The notes: generated by a model from the sequence alone, not told the origin. Counted from the first letter of the stretch, positions 28,826 through 38,611 are shown. The stretch is DNA of 64,000 nt from Lewinellaceae bacterium (GCA_016713985.1 JADJOD010000006.1:179265-243264); one strand, 5' to 3'. A program made the numbers and translations.

Positions 28826-30848
28826 ATGGCGAAAAAACCAAAACCCAGAATAGTACAATCCCGTCAGCCGGAAAAAAAACCGCGACCGGTCGTTGCCAGA
28901 CAGGACAGCAACGAACCGTCGGGCTGGTTCAAATTTGCCCTCGTTGCAGTGGCCATTACGGCGCTTTGTTACCTGCCGTCACTCTCCAACGAATTAGTCA
29001 ACTGGGACGACGACCCAAACATCACTGAAAACCCCAACCTGCAGCGGATCAATGAAGACGGGCTGTTCCATGCCATCCCGAATATTTTTGATATCGAAAA
29101 AGGATCGGTTATCGGCAACTACAACCCCCTGCCCATTTTCACTTTTGCGATCGAAAAAATGATCGCCGGCGATTTTAACACAACGCTGATCCATTTTACC
29201 AACCTGCTGCTTCACCTGCTCACGGTATTTTTGCCATGAAACTGCTGGCGCGTATGGGCGTCGGAAACTGGGGTGTTTTTGCGGGCGGGCTGCTGTTCGG
29301 CATCCATCCGATGCGGGTGGAATCGGTCGCCTGGGCCACCGAGCGCAAAGACGTGTTGTTTGCCGTGTTCTTTTTTGCCGCCCTGGTGTATTACGTCAGG
29401 TGGCTAAAACAGGAGGAACGGGGAGAAAACCGCACTGGAACTTACCTTGTCATGCTATTGCTGGCCTTGTTGTCCTGCCTGTCGAAAGTGCAGGCGGTGA
29501 CGTTGCCGCTTTCCATGCTGGCACTGGATTATTGGTTCCGGCGGCCGTTCAGTCTGAAAACAGTGGTGGTGGAAAAAGCGCCGTTCTGGATACTTTCGGT
29601 CGCATTCGGTTTGATCAACCTGTACACCCTGAAACAACAGGGCTCTACGGAAGATGACCTGACGAATTTTACCTTGTTCGACCGCCTTTGTATCGGTATG
29701 TACTCCTTTTGCGTGTACCTGTACAAGTTGTTCATTCCCTACCCCATGTCGCCGCTGTATCCTTATCCCAAACCGCTGCCGATGGAAGTGTATATCACAC
29801 CTGTGTTATTCGTCGTTGTCTGGGCGGGTATCATCTGGTTGTGGATGAAGGACCGCCGCGTATGGGTGTTCGGGATGTTGTTCTTTTTCTTTAACGTGAT
29901 GTTTTTGTTGCAGGTATTGGGCGCCGGGCAAGGCTACAAGGCCGACCGGTTCACGTATGTGCCTTATTTCGGCTTTTTTGCCGTTGCAGCCTGGTATTTT
30001 GAGCATTATTACCGCAAAGAGCAAAGTCGCGGCCTGTTACAGGGTATCGCCGCCGTGGTATTTCTCGCGTTTGCCATCATGACCGTCCGGCAAATCGGAG
30101 TTTGGAAAAACGGCGAAACATTGTGGACACACGTCATCAAATACGAGGGCAAAAGCAACTCCCTGCCGTATTGGAACCGGGGACAATTCCACCGCTCGAA
30201 GGGAAATTACGACATGGCGCTGGCGGATTATTCGCAGGCAATGGTGATTGCTCCGGACAACCCGGAATTGTACAACAGTCGCGGGAAAACGTACTTCGAC
30301 ATGGCGATGTCGGGCAAATTCAATGCTCAGTCGAAAGAACTGGCCCAAAAAGCCATCAAAGACTACTCCGATGCCCTGAAAATACCCAATGTAAAACCCA
30401 AGTCAAAAGCGGAAATCCTGATCAACCGCGGCGCCGCGTACGGTTCGCAGCAAAGTTTCCAGCAGTCGATCAACGACATTACGGAGGGTTTAAAAATAGA
30501 CCCGAAAAACGAAAACGGTTACTTCAACCGGTCCATCGCCTATTATACCGTGGGGCAAATCGACAATGCGCTTGCCGATTACAACGAATACCTCAAATAC
30601 GCGCCCAACAACGCCAACGTCTGGTACGAAAGCGGCATGATCCTGCGCGCCAAAGGCAAAAATGACGAAGCCATCGAGCGGCTTTCCCGCGCAATTCAAT
30701 TAGACCCGGGTATGGGTATCGCATTTGTGGAACGCGCCCGCGCCTATATCCAGGCCAACAATAAAATGGCCGCCCGGCAGGACTATCAGCGGCCCAGCAA
30801 ATGGGTATCCAACTGACGGAAGCGGATTTGCGGAAGATGAATGAGTAG
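28826..30848 (+). CDS. GT-C-like membrane protein with C-terminal TPRs (two frameshifts)
   Basis: A basic N-terminus (MAKKPKPRIVQSRQ) is followed by a first membrane helix and the SNELVNWDDDPNITEN motif, the acidic loop of TMTC/GT-C-like proteins. About ten more membrane segments follow, with GIHPMRVESVAWATERKDVL, then at least four TPR units (YWNRGQFHRSKGNYDMALADY and similar). One T missing in a T-run near 29230 and one G near 30795 break the frame; the repaired protein has about 674 residues and ends QLTEADLRKMNE. Possibly a protein O-glycosyltransferase, by domain order only. Confidence 0.83.
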
Positions 30849-31058
30849 GTGGAAAAGAAATTCTGTGCAGAATCTGCGAAAACTAACCCGTGCCAAATCT
30901 GTGAGAAAATACGTCTGGTAGTATGTCCATGAATCCGTTTCCCCATCCTGTTACATGGCTGGCCGCAATTTGAATTAAGTACGTGGACAAAATTAACTAC
31001 TAATTTTCTTCGGAACATTCTGAGAATGAGTAGCAGGACGGAAAAGATTTCCGTCCTG

Positions 31059-32030
31059 CTACTTCAAAATAAAGTTAAAGTCGATCCAGCCGCATTGAGT
31101 ATCGGCCCCGGGAGAAGCTTCGAATTTCCATTTTCGCGCGGCGGTTACGGCGGCGCTGCGCAATTGGCCGTCTGCCGTGGTGGAGCCGGACTGTGTCGCT
31201 TCGGCGCTGGTGACCGAGCCGGAACTGTTGACACAGACCTTCACCCGTACGGTGCCTTGTTTTTGAGAATTGTCAACGGCGGCTACTTTTTGTGTAACCC
31301 GCCGGTCGCCCAAACCGCCGCCTACCGAGCCGCCTGCACCGGTGCCACTACCACCACCCGTGCCGCCACCCGTGCCGGGACTTTGTCCGAACGGGTTACT
31401 TCCCGTGCCGGTGGGTGTGCCCTGATTGCCGGGTTTTCCGGTATTTCCCTGGCCGCCGCCCGTGCCGCTGCCGAAGGTGCTGCCGAATTTGCCTTTTTTG
31501 GCGTCCCGTTCCTCTTTTTCCTTCTGCGCTTTGGCGGCAGCGGCCTGTTTGGCGCGTTCGGCGGCTTCCGCAACGCGGCGTTGCTCTTCCTGCTGCTGGC
31601 GAATACGCTCCTGCTCCTGCTGTTGTTTGCGGTTGGCTTCTTCCTTTGCTTTTTTGATGGCGGCTACGTTGGGGTCTTCCGTAGTCGGGATATTGGGCGC
31701 ATTGGGTTTGCTTTGTGTGGGCGGAGGGGTGCTGGGTGGCGTGGGCGTTGGTTTTGCCACCGGCTCGTCGGCCACTTCCTGACTGCTGGGGTCCTCCATC
31801 TGCTGGCCCTGCGGAGCGGGGTTATCCCCCTGGCCTCGGTCGGGTTCGCCGGCAGCCGCATCGTCGCCGCCGCCGCCGAGTTCAATGGCGATCGGGGGTA
31901 TTTCCTCTTCGATCACGGCCGGCGCCGCAAACCGGTACAGGAATATCAGCGCCAGCAGGAGGGCGTGGAATATCAGGCTGGTAATGATCGCCTTCGTGCG
32001 GTCTTCTTCGCGGTGGACAATGGCTTTCAT
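31059..32030 (-). CDS. TonB/TolA-like energy transducer
   Basis: A 323-residue protein with a cytoplasmic N-terminus, one membrane helix (AIITSLIFHALLLALIFLYRF), a Pro-rich segment (TPTPPSTPPPTQSKPNAP) and a charged coiled-coil of KAKEEANRKQQQEQE type. A Gly-rich linker follows, then a C-terminal domain with VRVKVCVNSSGSVTSAEAT and AARKWKFEAS. It spans the periplasm and passes proton-motive force from ExbB/ExbD to outer-membrane receptors. It is last in the exbB-exbD-tonB operon. Confidence 0.87.
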   Translation of the reverse strand: MKAIVHREEDRTKAIITSLIFHALLLALIFLYRFAAPAVIEEEIPPIAIELGGGGDDAAAGEPDRGQGDNPAPQGQQMEDPSSQEVADEPVAKPTPTPPSTPPPTQSKPNAPNIPTTEDPNVAAIKKAKEEANRKQQQEQERIRQQQEEQRRVAEAAERAKQAAAAKAQKEKEERDAKKGKFGSTFGSGTGGGQGNTGKPGNQGTPTGTGSNPFGQSPGTGGGTGGGSGTGAGGSVGGGLGDRRVTQKVAAVDNSQKQGTVRVKVCVNSSGSVTSAEATQSGSTTADGQLRSAAVTAARKWKFEASPGADTQCGWIDFNFILK

Positions 32031-32093
32031 ATCAAAACAGTTTATGATTGGGGATGATTTTGAAATCCAAATTACACAAAATTCCGGTAAAAA

Positions 32094-32513
32094 CTATTTG
32101 CCTTCTTCTTTCGGGCTGGTCGCCAGAATCGTTTTGACTTTCAGGCGGTTGGCAATATCGAGTACAAATACGACGTCTTCGATCGGAACCCCCTGTTCGG
32201 CGGCGATTGTGACCGTAACCTCTTTCGGGTCTTTCTTTTCCAGCGCGATCCTCGATTTTAGCACGGGTTCCAGTCCGGGGGCCGAAACACGGTCTTTACC
32301 AACAAAATATTGGCCCGTTTTGTTGATGGAAATGGACAAAGCCGTGGATGCTTTCGGGGAAGACGAACTGCTTGAAGGCAGTTGCAGGTTGAGTGAATTG
32401 GTGGTGACGAAGTTGGAGGTCAGCATAAAAAACATCAGCAACAGGAAGATGACGTCGATCATCGCTGCCAGGCTGAACTCCGGTTTAACGTGCATTCTTC
32501 GTTTGAGTCCCAT
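32094..32513 (-). CDS. exbD: ExbD/TolR-family biopolymer transporter
   Basis: A 139-residue protein: one N-terminal membrane helix with the essential Asp (SLAAMIDVIFLLLMFFML) and a periplasmic domain with a Ser-rich stretch (PSSSSSSP) and PIEDVVFVLDIANRLKVKTI. It lies between exbB and tonB with 63-98 bp gaps. Confidence 0.93.
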   Translation of the reverse strand: MGLKRRMHVKPEFSLAAMIDVIFLLLMFFMLTSNFVTTNSLNLQLPSSSSSSPKASTALSISINKTGQYFVGKDRVSAPGLEPVLKSRIALEKKDPKEVTVTIAAEQGVPIEDVVFVLDIANRLKVKTILATSPKEEGK

Positions 32514-32611
32514 TTATCGTGGTATTGGTTGAATGAATGGAAGTGGTTGAACTGGTCGCAGTAGTGTGGCCGTACGGTTTCAAAAAAAAACCGGCGCCTT
32601 TGCTCCTGCAA

Positions 32612-33325
32612 TCAACGGGAGGGCTCCTGGAGCAGGTCCATAAACTGCATGGCCGTATTCTCCATTTTAAAGATCACCTCGTCGAGTTTGTTGACCAGTA
32701 CGTTGTAACCCGCCATCGCGATAATGGATACGAACAAACCGAATGCCGTGGCCGTCAGGGCGTGGTAAATACCGCTGGAAAGGGTCTGCGCCGTGATGGT
32801 GCCTTTTTCGTTGGCCATGTCCTGAAACGAAATGATCAGACCGATAACGGTGCCCAGAAGACCGATCATCGGGGCGATACCCGAGATGGAGGCCAGGGTG
32901 GAGAGGTTTTTCTCCAACTTCAGCAACTCGAGGTTGCCCACATTTTCGATGGACTTGTTGATATCATCCAGCGGTTTGCCGATGCGGTCGAGACCTTTTT
33001 CAACCATACGCGCCATCGGGGCGTCCACACTCTGACACAGGGCTTTGGCGGCCTGCAGGTTGCCGTTCTCCACGCTGTTCCGGATGCTGTTCATGAAGTT
33101 TTGGTCGACTTGTCCGGCGCGGCTGAGCGTGGAATAACGCTCGATGATGATATAAACCGCCACAATAGACAGGGTGAACAGAATAGTGATCACAACCAAA
33201 CCCGACACGCTACTACCCATGATGATGTCGAAAAGACTTTTGGATTCGGTAGTCGTCGTCGTGCCCTCTTTAGACGTAACCATTTGAAGGAAGAAAAAAG
33301 AGGTCAGAAAGGCGTTAAGTGTCAT
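32612..33325 (-). CDS. exbB: MotA/TolQ/ExbB proton channel protein
   Basis: A 237-residue protein with three membrane segments. It has IERYSTLSRAG, the conserved LASISGIAPMIGLLGTVIGLI and TAFGLFVSIIAMAGYN helices, and the cytoplasmic helix in between. It forms the pore with ExbD. It is first of the operon; the divergent lipoprotein gene starts 273 bp away. Confidence 0.93.
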   Translation of the reverse strand: MTLNAFLTSFFFLQMVTSKEGTTTTTESKSLFDIIMGSSVSGLVVITILFTLSIVAVYIIIERYSTLSRAGQVDQNFMNSIRNSVENGNLQAAKALCQSVDAPMARMVEKGLDRIGKPLDDINKSIENVGNLELLKLEKNLSTLASISGIAPMIGLLGTVIGLIISFQDMANEKGTITAQTLSSGIYHALTATAFGLFVSIIAMAGYNVLVNKLDEVIFKMENTAMQFMDLLQEPSR

Positions 33326-33574
33326 AAAAACGATGCTGTTAGTTGGTGAAACCGATTGTTTTCTTTTTGTGCTTTAGCGAACGCCAAAAGTAGCGCATTT
33401 TGTATTCGACAAAATTTTTTACCCAACATTTTTCACAATTCCACTGCTGTTTTGGCAGGAAAAAGACAAATATCAAGCGTTGAAAATGAAAGTGTTACAA
33501 AAAATGCTTCCCGGATGTGTACTTTTGAAATAATCAGTTTTAAAATTATGTGAAAATGCTGTATTGCACCGATA

Positions 33575-33582
33575 TACCTTTG
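33575..33582 (+). promoter_or_regulatory. -7 promoter box of the lipoprotein gene
   Basis: TACCTTTG matches the Bacteroidota TAnnTTTG box, 16 bp before the ATG. It lies in the 273-bp divergent gap with exbB. A clear -33 TTTG is not seen. Confidence 0.5.
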
Positions 33583-33598
33583 TAGAACAAAGCTATTC

Positions 33599-35047
33599 AT
33601 GATGAAGACCGATTTTACACTCTTCCTGTTCCTGCTCTTGTTGGCTTCCTGCGGCAGTGAAACACCCAAAAACGCCGGCGCCCCGGCAACACCCGCCAAC
33701 CCCGCAGCACCCGGCCAGACCGCCGACCGGCCTCCGGTATATCTCGAAGGTATATACGCCAGCTCCAGTACCCTGGGAAAAGACGTATTTGATTTGTTCG
33801 ATAACGACCCGGGCACGGGTTGGCAAACCAAAACCGGCGCCGGGCCGGACGAAGGCATTATGCTTTATTTCGCCAACGCACTGCCACTCGGCGGCGTCAG
33901 GGTCAGCACCGGCGACGCCGCTTATCACGGCGACGGCGATTTTGTTCTGACCTATGTAAACGGTTCGCCGGGCGCCGGAGGCAAACCCGGCGATACGATC
34001 CCGCTCGGCGACAAACCCGTAAAAGCCCTCTATCTCCGGTTTGTTCAAACCGGGCTGGAGCAGATCCTCAAACGACAAAAAGGCGGTACGGAAGTGGAAT
34101 TTGAAACATTCCCCCAGGACGCATCCATCTCCATCCGGGAACTGACGGTGTTCGACGACAAGGGAAATCCCCTGCGCCTGGCGCCCCCCCGGCGGGTTCA
34201 CGGCATGGTAAAAGTCTCGTCCACGCTTGCCCCCGAATCCGCCTACAGCTCGGCCAACCTGTTCGACGCCCGCAAGGAATTCGTCTGGGTGGAAGGCAAC
34301 AAAAAAACTTCCGGCGAAGGCGACACCCTCGTGTTTAATTTTATGGAAGAAGTAAATATTACGGCCGTTCAGGTCTGGAACGGCTACCAACGCTCCGACG
34401 AACATTTTGCCGCCAACGCCCGCCTGCGCGATTTTGAGTTCGGCGCCGCAGGCGGCCCGAAAACGACGTACACGCTGCGGGATACCAAAGCGGGACAAAA
34501 AATCGAACTTCAAACCCCGGTCAAAGGCCAGCACTTCGAACTCCGGATCAAAAACGCCTATCCCGGAAGAAATTACAAAGACCTGGCGATCGCCGACCTG
34601 TTGTTTTTTGACGGCGACAAACCTTTGTGCTGGCTTCGGAGTTGTCGAAACAATACGTCGGCGAACTGCACCGCAGGGCGACCGTTTCACCGCTGGCGCA
34701 AATTCTCGACCGGCGGATCAGCAACGTCGTGAAAGAAGCGGATGTCATCACCCGGCAATCGCTGATCCTGCGTTCCGACGGCACTTTTGTCCTGTACAAG
34801 TTCGAGTATCCTGCCCAATGATTCCGAAAGCCAGACCCTCGCGGACGGCAACTGGGAACTGCTCCGGGCGGACGGCGCGGGCGCCGTATTAAAAGTGTTT
34901 GGAAAATGGAACAACGTCTCCGATTTTGCGGAGTTGTACCAGGGCAGAAGCACGCAGGACGTTACCCGGATTTTCAGCGACGAACTCACGATCGAGGCCA
35001 ATACGATCAAAGGCAAAAAAAATATCGAAACGTTTTACATCCGGTAA
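33599..35047 (+). CDS. Lipoprotein with two discoidin-like domains (frameshifted)
   Basis: A lipoprotein signal (FLFLLLLASCGSE, lipobox L-A-S-C) and a Pro/Ala linker are followed by two F5/8-type C-like domains. The first is IYASSSTLGKDVFDLFDNDPGTGWQT. The second is SSANLFDARKEFVWVEGN with NITAVQVWNGYQRSDEHFAANARL, which resembles the glycan-binding domain attached to NADase-type toxins. One T missing near 34625 and another loss near 34810 move the C-terminal ~140 residues into other frames. It probably binds a surface glycan. It lies 3 bp from the next gene, so it is in an operon. Confidence 0.78.
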
Positions 35048-35050
35048 GGC

Positions 35051-36619
35051 ATGCGCCAATTGAGTATCGGGGACCGGACATGGATCATCGGGCTATCGGG
35101 TGTTGCGCTGTTCGCCTTGTCGGCCGCCTTGCGTTACTGCGCCCTTTATCAAACGGACTTTGCCAATGGCTGGGACGGATATTTTTACCTCGTTCAACTC
35201 AAATCTTTGCAGGAAACCGGGATCATGCACACCCCGGAGGCTTCGCTTATTTATCCATATCTGCGCCTTTTTTATTGGTTTACAAACGATTACGTAAGCG
35301 CACTTAAAACAGGATCGGCCGTTTTAGCGGGTTTGTTTACCGCGCTGGTATTTTGTATATCGCTGGGCATTCCCCGCAGTGACGATATGCCGCAGGGCGG
35401 CAAACGTTTGGCCGGAGCTTTGTCTGGAGCCCTGTTGTCCGTTTTCAGCCCGCAGCTCGCTTACTTCAGCGCCCAGTTTCCCAAAAACCTGCTGGGTATG
35501 GTGTTGTTGCTGGCTTTTATCGGGAGCCTGCCGAAGAAGTCCGCACGGAACACTTCGGCCAAAATATGGGTCCTGCCGTTTATACTATTGACAATCAACT
35601 ACTTCGGACACAGATTAACCTTTGTACTTGCCGTTTTTTACCTGGTTTTCTGGCTTCTTTTCAGGTTTGGCGGCGAATGGAAAAAGGCCTTGTCGCTCCG
35701 GGTATTGGGGTTTGCCGCCCTGGCCGGCGCGGGGATTTTTCTGGCGGCAGGTCTGTTTTTTCCCGGCCTGTTTCACGTAGTCGACCTCGGGCGTTTAAAA
35801 GGCACCTGGTCAGCCGTTCCACATTTTGCTCCCTGGTCTTTTGTGCAACTTTTCGGAGCCGGGCGGATTTCGGGATGGTGGATGGCGGAAATTGTATTCG
35901 CCACGGCGGTGTGGGCCTGGCTGGCCGGCAGCGGTTTGGCGTTTAAAAACCGTCTGAAAACACGGTCCGCCCGCGTGTATTTGACCGGCCCGGTGTGGTG
36001 CCTGTGCGCCCTGCTGCTTTTCCCGTTTCTGGAATGGTCGCTGACCGGTATATCCTTTCGTTTGTTTTTGGTGTTTGTGTTATTTACACCACTTTTGGTA
36101 ATTGATATTCAATTTTTTAACTCGGGCCGAACCGGCGTGATTTTTGCGGCAATTTTATTCCTGAGTTCTTTTTTTTCCTGGAAAAGTTACCACCCGGCAC
36201 GACACGATCCCGATTATACGTTGTTTGCTTCAGCCACTTCAAACGCCCGGCATTATCTTGCCGGTCAAGCCCCCGAATTGGTCATCGCCCATAATGCGCT
36301 GGCCGAGTTTTATACGTTTACAAGTGGTACGGACGCCATGCCCTGGCTGCCGGAATACCCCATCGATTCCACCCGGCTTTGGCGGATCGCGGCGGATGTT
36401 CCCCTGCCTTCCATGCGTTATTTTGCCGGCCCGGAGTATGAAGCACGGATAATTCCGCTCGGATTCCGATACATTCTTCTACCGGAATACGTTTGGAAAA
36501 GTGCGGTTGATCGGGCAAAACGGGAAAATGACGAAGTATTTTTGGCCAATTCCCGGAGTTGGCGAAATCCTTCACAAGTCCGCCCGGAGTGGTTACTGCA
36601 CAGAAAAAGAAAGATTTAA
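35051..36619 (+). CDS. Polytopic membrane protein, possible GT-C glycosyltransferase
   Basis: A 522-residue protein with about ten to eleven membrane helices and a soluble C-terminal part. The first loop has ANGWDGYFYLVQLKSLQETG, an acidic motif in the position of the GT-C catalytic Asp, and PYLRLFYWF follows. The C-terminal region (RHYLAGQAPELVIAHNALAEFY) is periplasmic by position. No close family is recognised. The start is 3 bp after the lipoprotein gene. Confidence 0.7.
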   Translation: MRQLSIGDRTWIIGLSGVALFALSAALRYCALYQTDFANGWDGYFYLVQLKSLQETGIMHTPEASLIYPYLRLFYWFTNDYVSALKTGSAVLAGLFTALVFCISLGIPRSDDMPQGGKRLAGALSGALLSVFSPQLAYFSAQFPKNLLGMVLLLAFIGSLPKKSARNTSAKIWVLPFILLTINYFGHRLTFVLAVFYLVFWLLFRFGGEWKKALSLRVLGFAALAGAGIFLAAGLFFPGLFHVVDLGRLKGTWSAVPHFAPWSFVQLFGAGRISGWWMAEIVFATAVWAWLAGSGLAFKNRLKTRSARVYLTGPVWCLCALLLFPFLEWSLTGISFRLFLVFVLFTPLLVIDIQFFNSGRTGVIFAAILFLSSFFSWKSYHPARHDPDYTLFASATSNARHYLAGQAPELVIAHNALAEFYTFTSGTDAMPWLPEYPIDSTRLWRIAADVPLPSMRYFAGPEYEARIIPLGFRYILLPEYVWKSAVDRAKRENDEVFLANSRSWRNPSQVRPEWLLHRKRKI

Positions 36620-36672
36620 CCATAGTAAAACTCGTATATTCGACCGTTTTCTTCAAAAAACCCGCCGTTTCC

Positions 36673-36702
36673 TTGTCCGTTATGAAATTTCACGTACCTT
36701 TG
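36673..36702 (+). promoter_or_regulatory. Promoter of the double-glycine peptide gene
   Basis: TTG at 36673-36675 and TACCTTTG at 36695-36702 (22 bp start to start) match the Bacteroidota -33/-7 pattern, 40 bp upstream of the peptide ATG. Confidence 0.65.
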
Positions 36703-36741
36703 ACACTATCTTTCGCACACCTTAAACCAGGCTTCCGTCCC

Positions 36742-36948
36742 ATGATTTTTCCATTTGGTAAAAAAAGAGACCACCACGCCGACGACGAGCAAGACAATAA
36801 AAAAAGCAAACTCGACGACATTGAGGCTGATCTCACCGTCCTTGACAAGGATGAGATGAACAAAGTGGAAGGCGGCAAGACGAGTTCCAACTCGTTTGGC
36901 AGCCTGAGCGACTTGCGCGAGAGCCTCGGCGGCACGATTCCCTTATAA
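36742..36948 (+). CDS. Short peptide with double-glycine leader, RiPP-precursor-like
   Basis: A 68-residue charged peptide starting MIFPFGKKRDHHADDE. Residues 34-46 read LDKDEMNKVEGGK, the pattern L-x(3)-E-M-x(2)-[IV]-x-G-G of leader peptides processed by C39 peptidase-containing transporters in Bacteroidota. The 23-residue remainder (KTSSNSFGSLSDLRESLGG) lacks Cys and is Ser/Leu rich. It has its own promoter and terminator. No transporter or modification gene is adjacent; the PatG-type locus starts 0.7 kb away on the other strand. Confidence 0.65.
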   Translation: MIFPFGKKRDHHADDEQDNKKSKLDDIEADLTVLDKDEMNKVEGGKTSSNSFGSLSDLRESLGGTIPL

Positions 36949-36970
36949 TCGATACTTCCCCATACTTCGG

Positions 36971-37005
36971 AAGCCTTCTGTCGCCATGGGCGGCAGAAGG
37001 CTTTT
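36971..37005 (+). terminator. Terminator after the double-glycine peptide
   Basis: The stem AAGCCTTCTGTCGCC / GGCGGCAGAAGGCTT (one mismatch) has a short loop and is followed by TTT, 23 bp after the peptide stop. Confidence 0.85.
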
Positions 37006-37016
37006 ACATTTGCCGC

Positions 37017-37643
37017 ATGGACATACATCAACTTTGGCAGCAATTAGTGGAAGGTTTGTTCGCCACCACCTGGCTCGAATACCTCGCCGTTTTTTTCGGT
37101 ATCGCCAGCGTCATATTTTCCCGGCTTGAAAACACCTGGGTGTACCCCACCGGTATCGTCAATACCACGATCTATATTTACCTGAGTATCATCGCCGGTT
37201 TGTATGCCGAAGCGGGGGTCAATTTTTATTACACGGTGATGAGCATCGTCGGCTGGGTATTGTGGACGCAAAAAAGAGCGGGTAAACAGGTGTTGCAAAT
37301 CACACGTTCCAGCAGCCGGGAATGGCTGATCGCGGCGTTTTTTTTCAGCTCGTGCTGGTTCGTATTATGGTGGATATTAAAAAGTTATACCAACAGCACG
37401 GTGCCCCTGGCCGACGGATTCGCGTCCGCAGCAGCGTACACGGGTATGTGGCTCATGGCGCGAAAAAAATTAGAAAACTGGCTGTGGTGGATCGTTACCA
37501 ATATCGCCTCCATCCCGCTTTATTTTATCAAAGGATTTGTTTTCACCAGTTTTCAATACTTAGTATTTCTCGTGCTGGCGGTGATGGGATACGTGGAATG
37601 GAAAAGGAAAGCAGGGCTTGAAAAACGGCCGACTATAATATAG
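37017..37643 (+). CDS. pnuC: PnuC-family nicotinamide riboside/mononucleotide transporter
   Basis: A 208-residue, seven-helix membrane protein. It has EYLAVFFGIASVIFSRLENTW, VYPTGIVNTTIYIYL, and the substrate-site helix ENWLWWIVTNIASIPLYFIKG characteristic of PnuC. It imports NAD precursors. A TACATTTG box ends only 4 bp before the ATG, which suggests a leaderless transcript. The 3' end overlaps the convergent peptide gene by 11 bp. Confidence 0.92.
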   Translation: MDIHQLWQQLVEGLFATTWLEYLAVFFGIASVIFSRLENTWVYPTGIVNTTIYIYLSIIAGLYAEAGVNFYYTVMSIVGWVLWTQKRAGKQVLQITRSSSREWLIAAFFFSSCWFVLWWILKSYTNSTVPLADGFASAAAYTGMWLMARKKLENWLWWIVTNIASIPLYFIKGFVFTSFQYLVFLVLAVMGYVEWKRKAGLEKRPTII

Positions 37644-37875
37644 CGCATCCGGGGCACCGCCTGTTGTCAAGAGGCGGCAAGGGGCCATACTCATGATTAA
37701 CCTGACGCAGTTGGCACGTAGAGGTACCCGTTAGTGGGTTAAATACGCACACTTCATTGCTCCGGCAGTCGCGATCATTTTTACATTGCAATAAGGAGGG
37801 CATCAATCCGGCATGAAAAGTGGCGAGTACGCAGTTTCGGCTTTTAACCGGTAAAGACTGAACGGGTGTCCGCAT
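37633..37875 (-). CDS. MRxPVQ-leader Cys-rich peptide D
   Basis: An 80-residue peptide starting at the ATG at 37875: MRTPVQSLPVKSRN, matching the leader M-[KR]-x-P-x-Q-x-x-P shared by five genes here. Seven Cys are at 15, 31, 37, 43, 54, 74 and 77; the central block CKNDRDCRSNEVC has evenly spaced Cys as in disulfide-knotted peptides. It ends CPGCAIL. The in-frame extension upstream to 37965 is not leader-like, so the internal Met was chosen. It is separated from the other peptides by a MITE-like element. Confidence 0.75.
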   Translation of the reverse strand: MRTPVQSLPVKSRNCVLATFHAGLMPSLLQCKNDRDCRSNEVCVFNPLTGTSTCQLRQVNHEYGPLPPLDNRRCPGCAIL

Positions 37876-37926
37876 GGTCAGAAAGGTAAAAAAGTGGATA
37901 AGAGTGTGTGCAGTTACATTTGCTGA

Positions 37927-38074
37927 GGGGGCGCCCCATACATAATTGGCCATTAAAAATTCCACATTGATTTGATAGTTTTAATATTGAAAATCAAGTA
38001 TTTAAAAATTAAATACAATGGTTTAATTTTCAATGCCCAATGTTCAGTTTTCAACGACTTATGAGACGCCCCCT
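37927..38074. repeat. MITE-like palindromic element, copy 2
   Basis: The ends read GAGGGGGCG on the left and TAGGGGGCGTCTCATAAGTCG on the right (reversed). The AT-rich interior has ATTGGCCATTAAAAATT mirrored by an ATTGGGCATTGAAAATT arm. It is related in ends and size to the element at 14283-14444. It sits in the 223-bp gap between peptide genes D and C. Confidence 0.75.
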
Positions 38075-38098
38075 ACCGTAGCGTTTCGGTACTTATTT

Positions 38099-38335
38099 TT
38101 AATCCACCAATGGTGAATTAACGGAATCATATTGTCTGGTGCGTGGTGTGGGCGGCATACAAAATGGTTTACCGCTCACACTATCTACCCGGCATTTGCC
38201 TGGTGGACAATCTATAACCACGTTGCTATAATCTCCGATGCCTCTGCATCTATCCAGGGGCTTCAATCTGGCATGGAATACAGCTACTGCGCGGTTTTGC
38301 CTTTTGGCAGGGAAAGACTGGACAGGTGATCGCAT
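38099..38335 (-). CDS. MRxPVQ-leader Cys-containing peptide C
   Basis: A 78-residue peptide beginning MRSPVQSFPAKRQNRA, the shared leader. Four Cys are at 30, 43, 48 and 59, in DRCRG, DCPPGKC and PFCMP contexts. The basic first third (AVFHARLKP) closely resembles the same region of peptide D (ATFHAGLMP), so these two are sister genes. No family name is known to me for the core. Confidence 0.8.
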   Translation of the reverse strand: MRSPVQSFPAKRQNRAVAVFHARLKPLDRCRGIGDYSNVVIDCPPGKCRVDSVSGKPFCMPPTPRTRQYDSVNSPLVD

Positions 38336-38377
38336 GGTAAGAAGTTTTATAAAAAGTAAAAAACGATGCAGAGCTTC

Positions 38378-38611
38378 TCAAATAAGGCTCAACATAAGCG
38401 GCGCAAAATCGCCTACTAAATCGCCAACCGGGGATACGATAGCGGAACAAGTAGCCATACAATCCTGCTTGTCCCGGCCTTTTAAAAACTGGCAAGGCAG
38501 GCAACCGATACCGCTGAGGGCTTGGCCCAAACCTGAATTTGTTACAGAATTTAACATGGGGCGGTTACTTGCGGCGCGTCTGGTTGGCATAGCCTGTTGT
38601 GGAACTTTCAT
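38378..38611 (-). CDS. MKxPxQ-leader bacteriocin-like peptide B
   Basis: A 77-residue peptide from the ATG at 38611: MKVPQQAMPTRRAASNRP, the shared leader. Cys at 37 and 40 (GCLPCQ) and at 51 and 55 (CMATC) give a CxxC...CxxxC pattern. The C-terminal ~20 residues are hydrophobic and Gly-containing (SPVGDLVGDFAPLMLSLI), like small pore-forming peptides. It lies 42 bp before peptide C on the same strand. In-frame codons upstream of 38611 do not carry the leader. Confidence 0.75.
   Translation of the reverse strand: MKVPQQAMPTRRAASNRPMLNSVTNSGLGQALSGIGCLPCQFLKGRDKQDCMATCSAIVSPVGDLVGDFAPLMLSLI

Noticed and set aside
31026..32057. 343-codon plus-strand open frame opposite tonB
   Set aside because: Its Gly/Ala-rich composition is the complement of the Pro/Gly-rich TonB linker.
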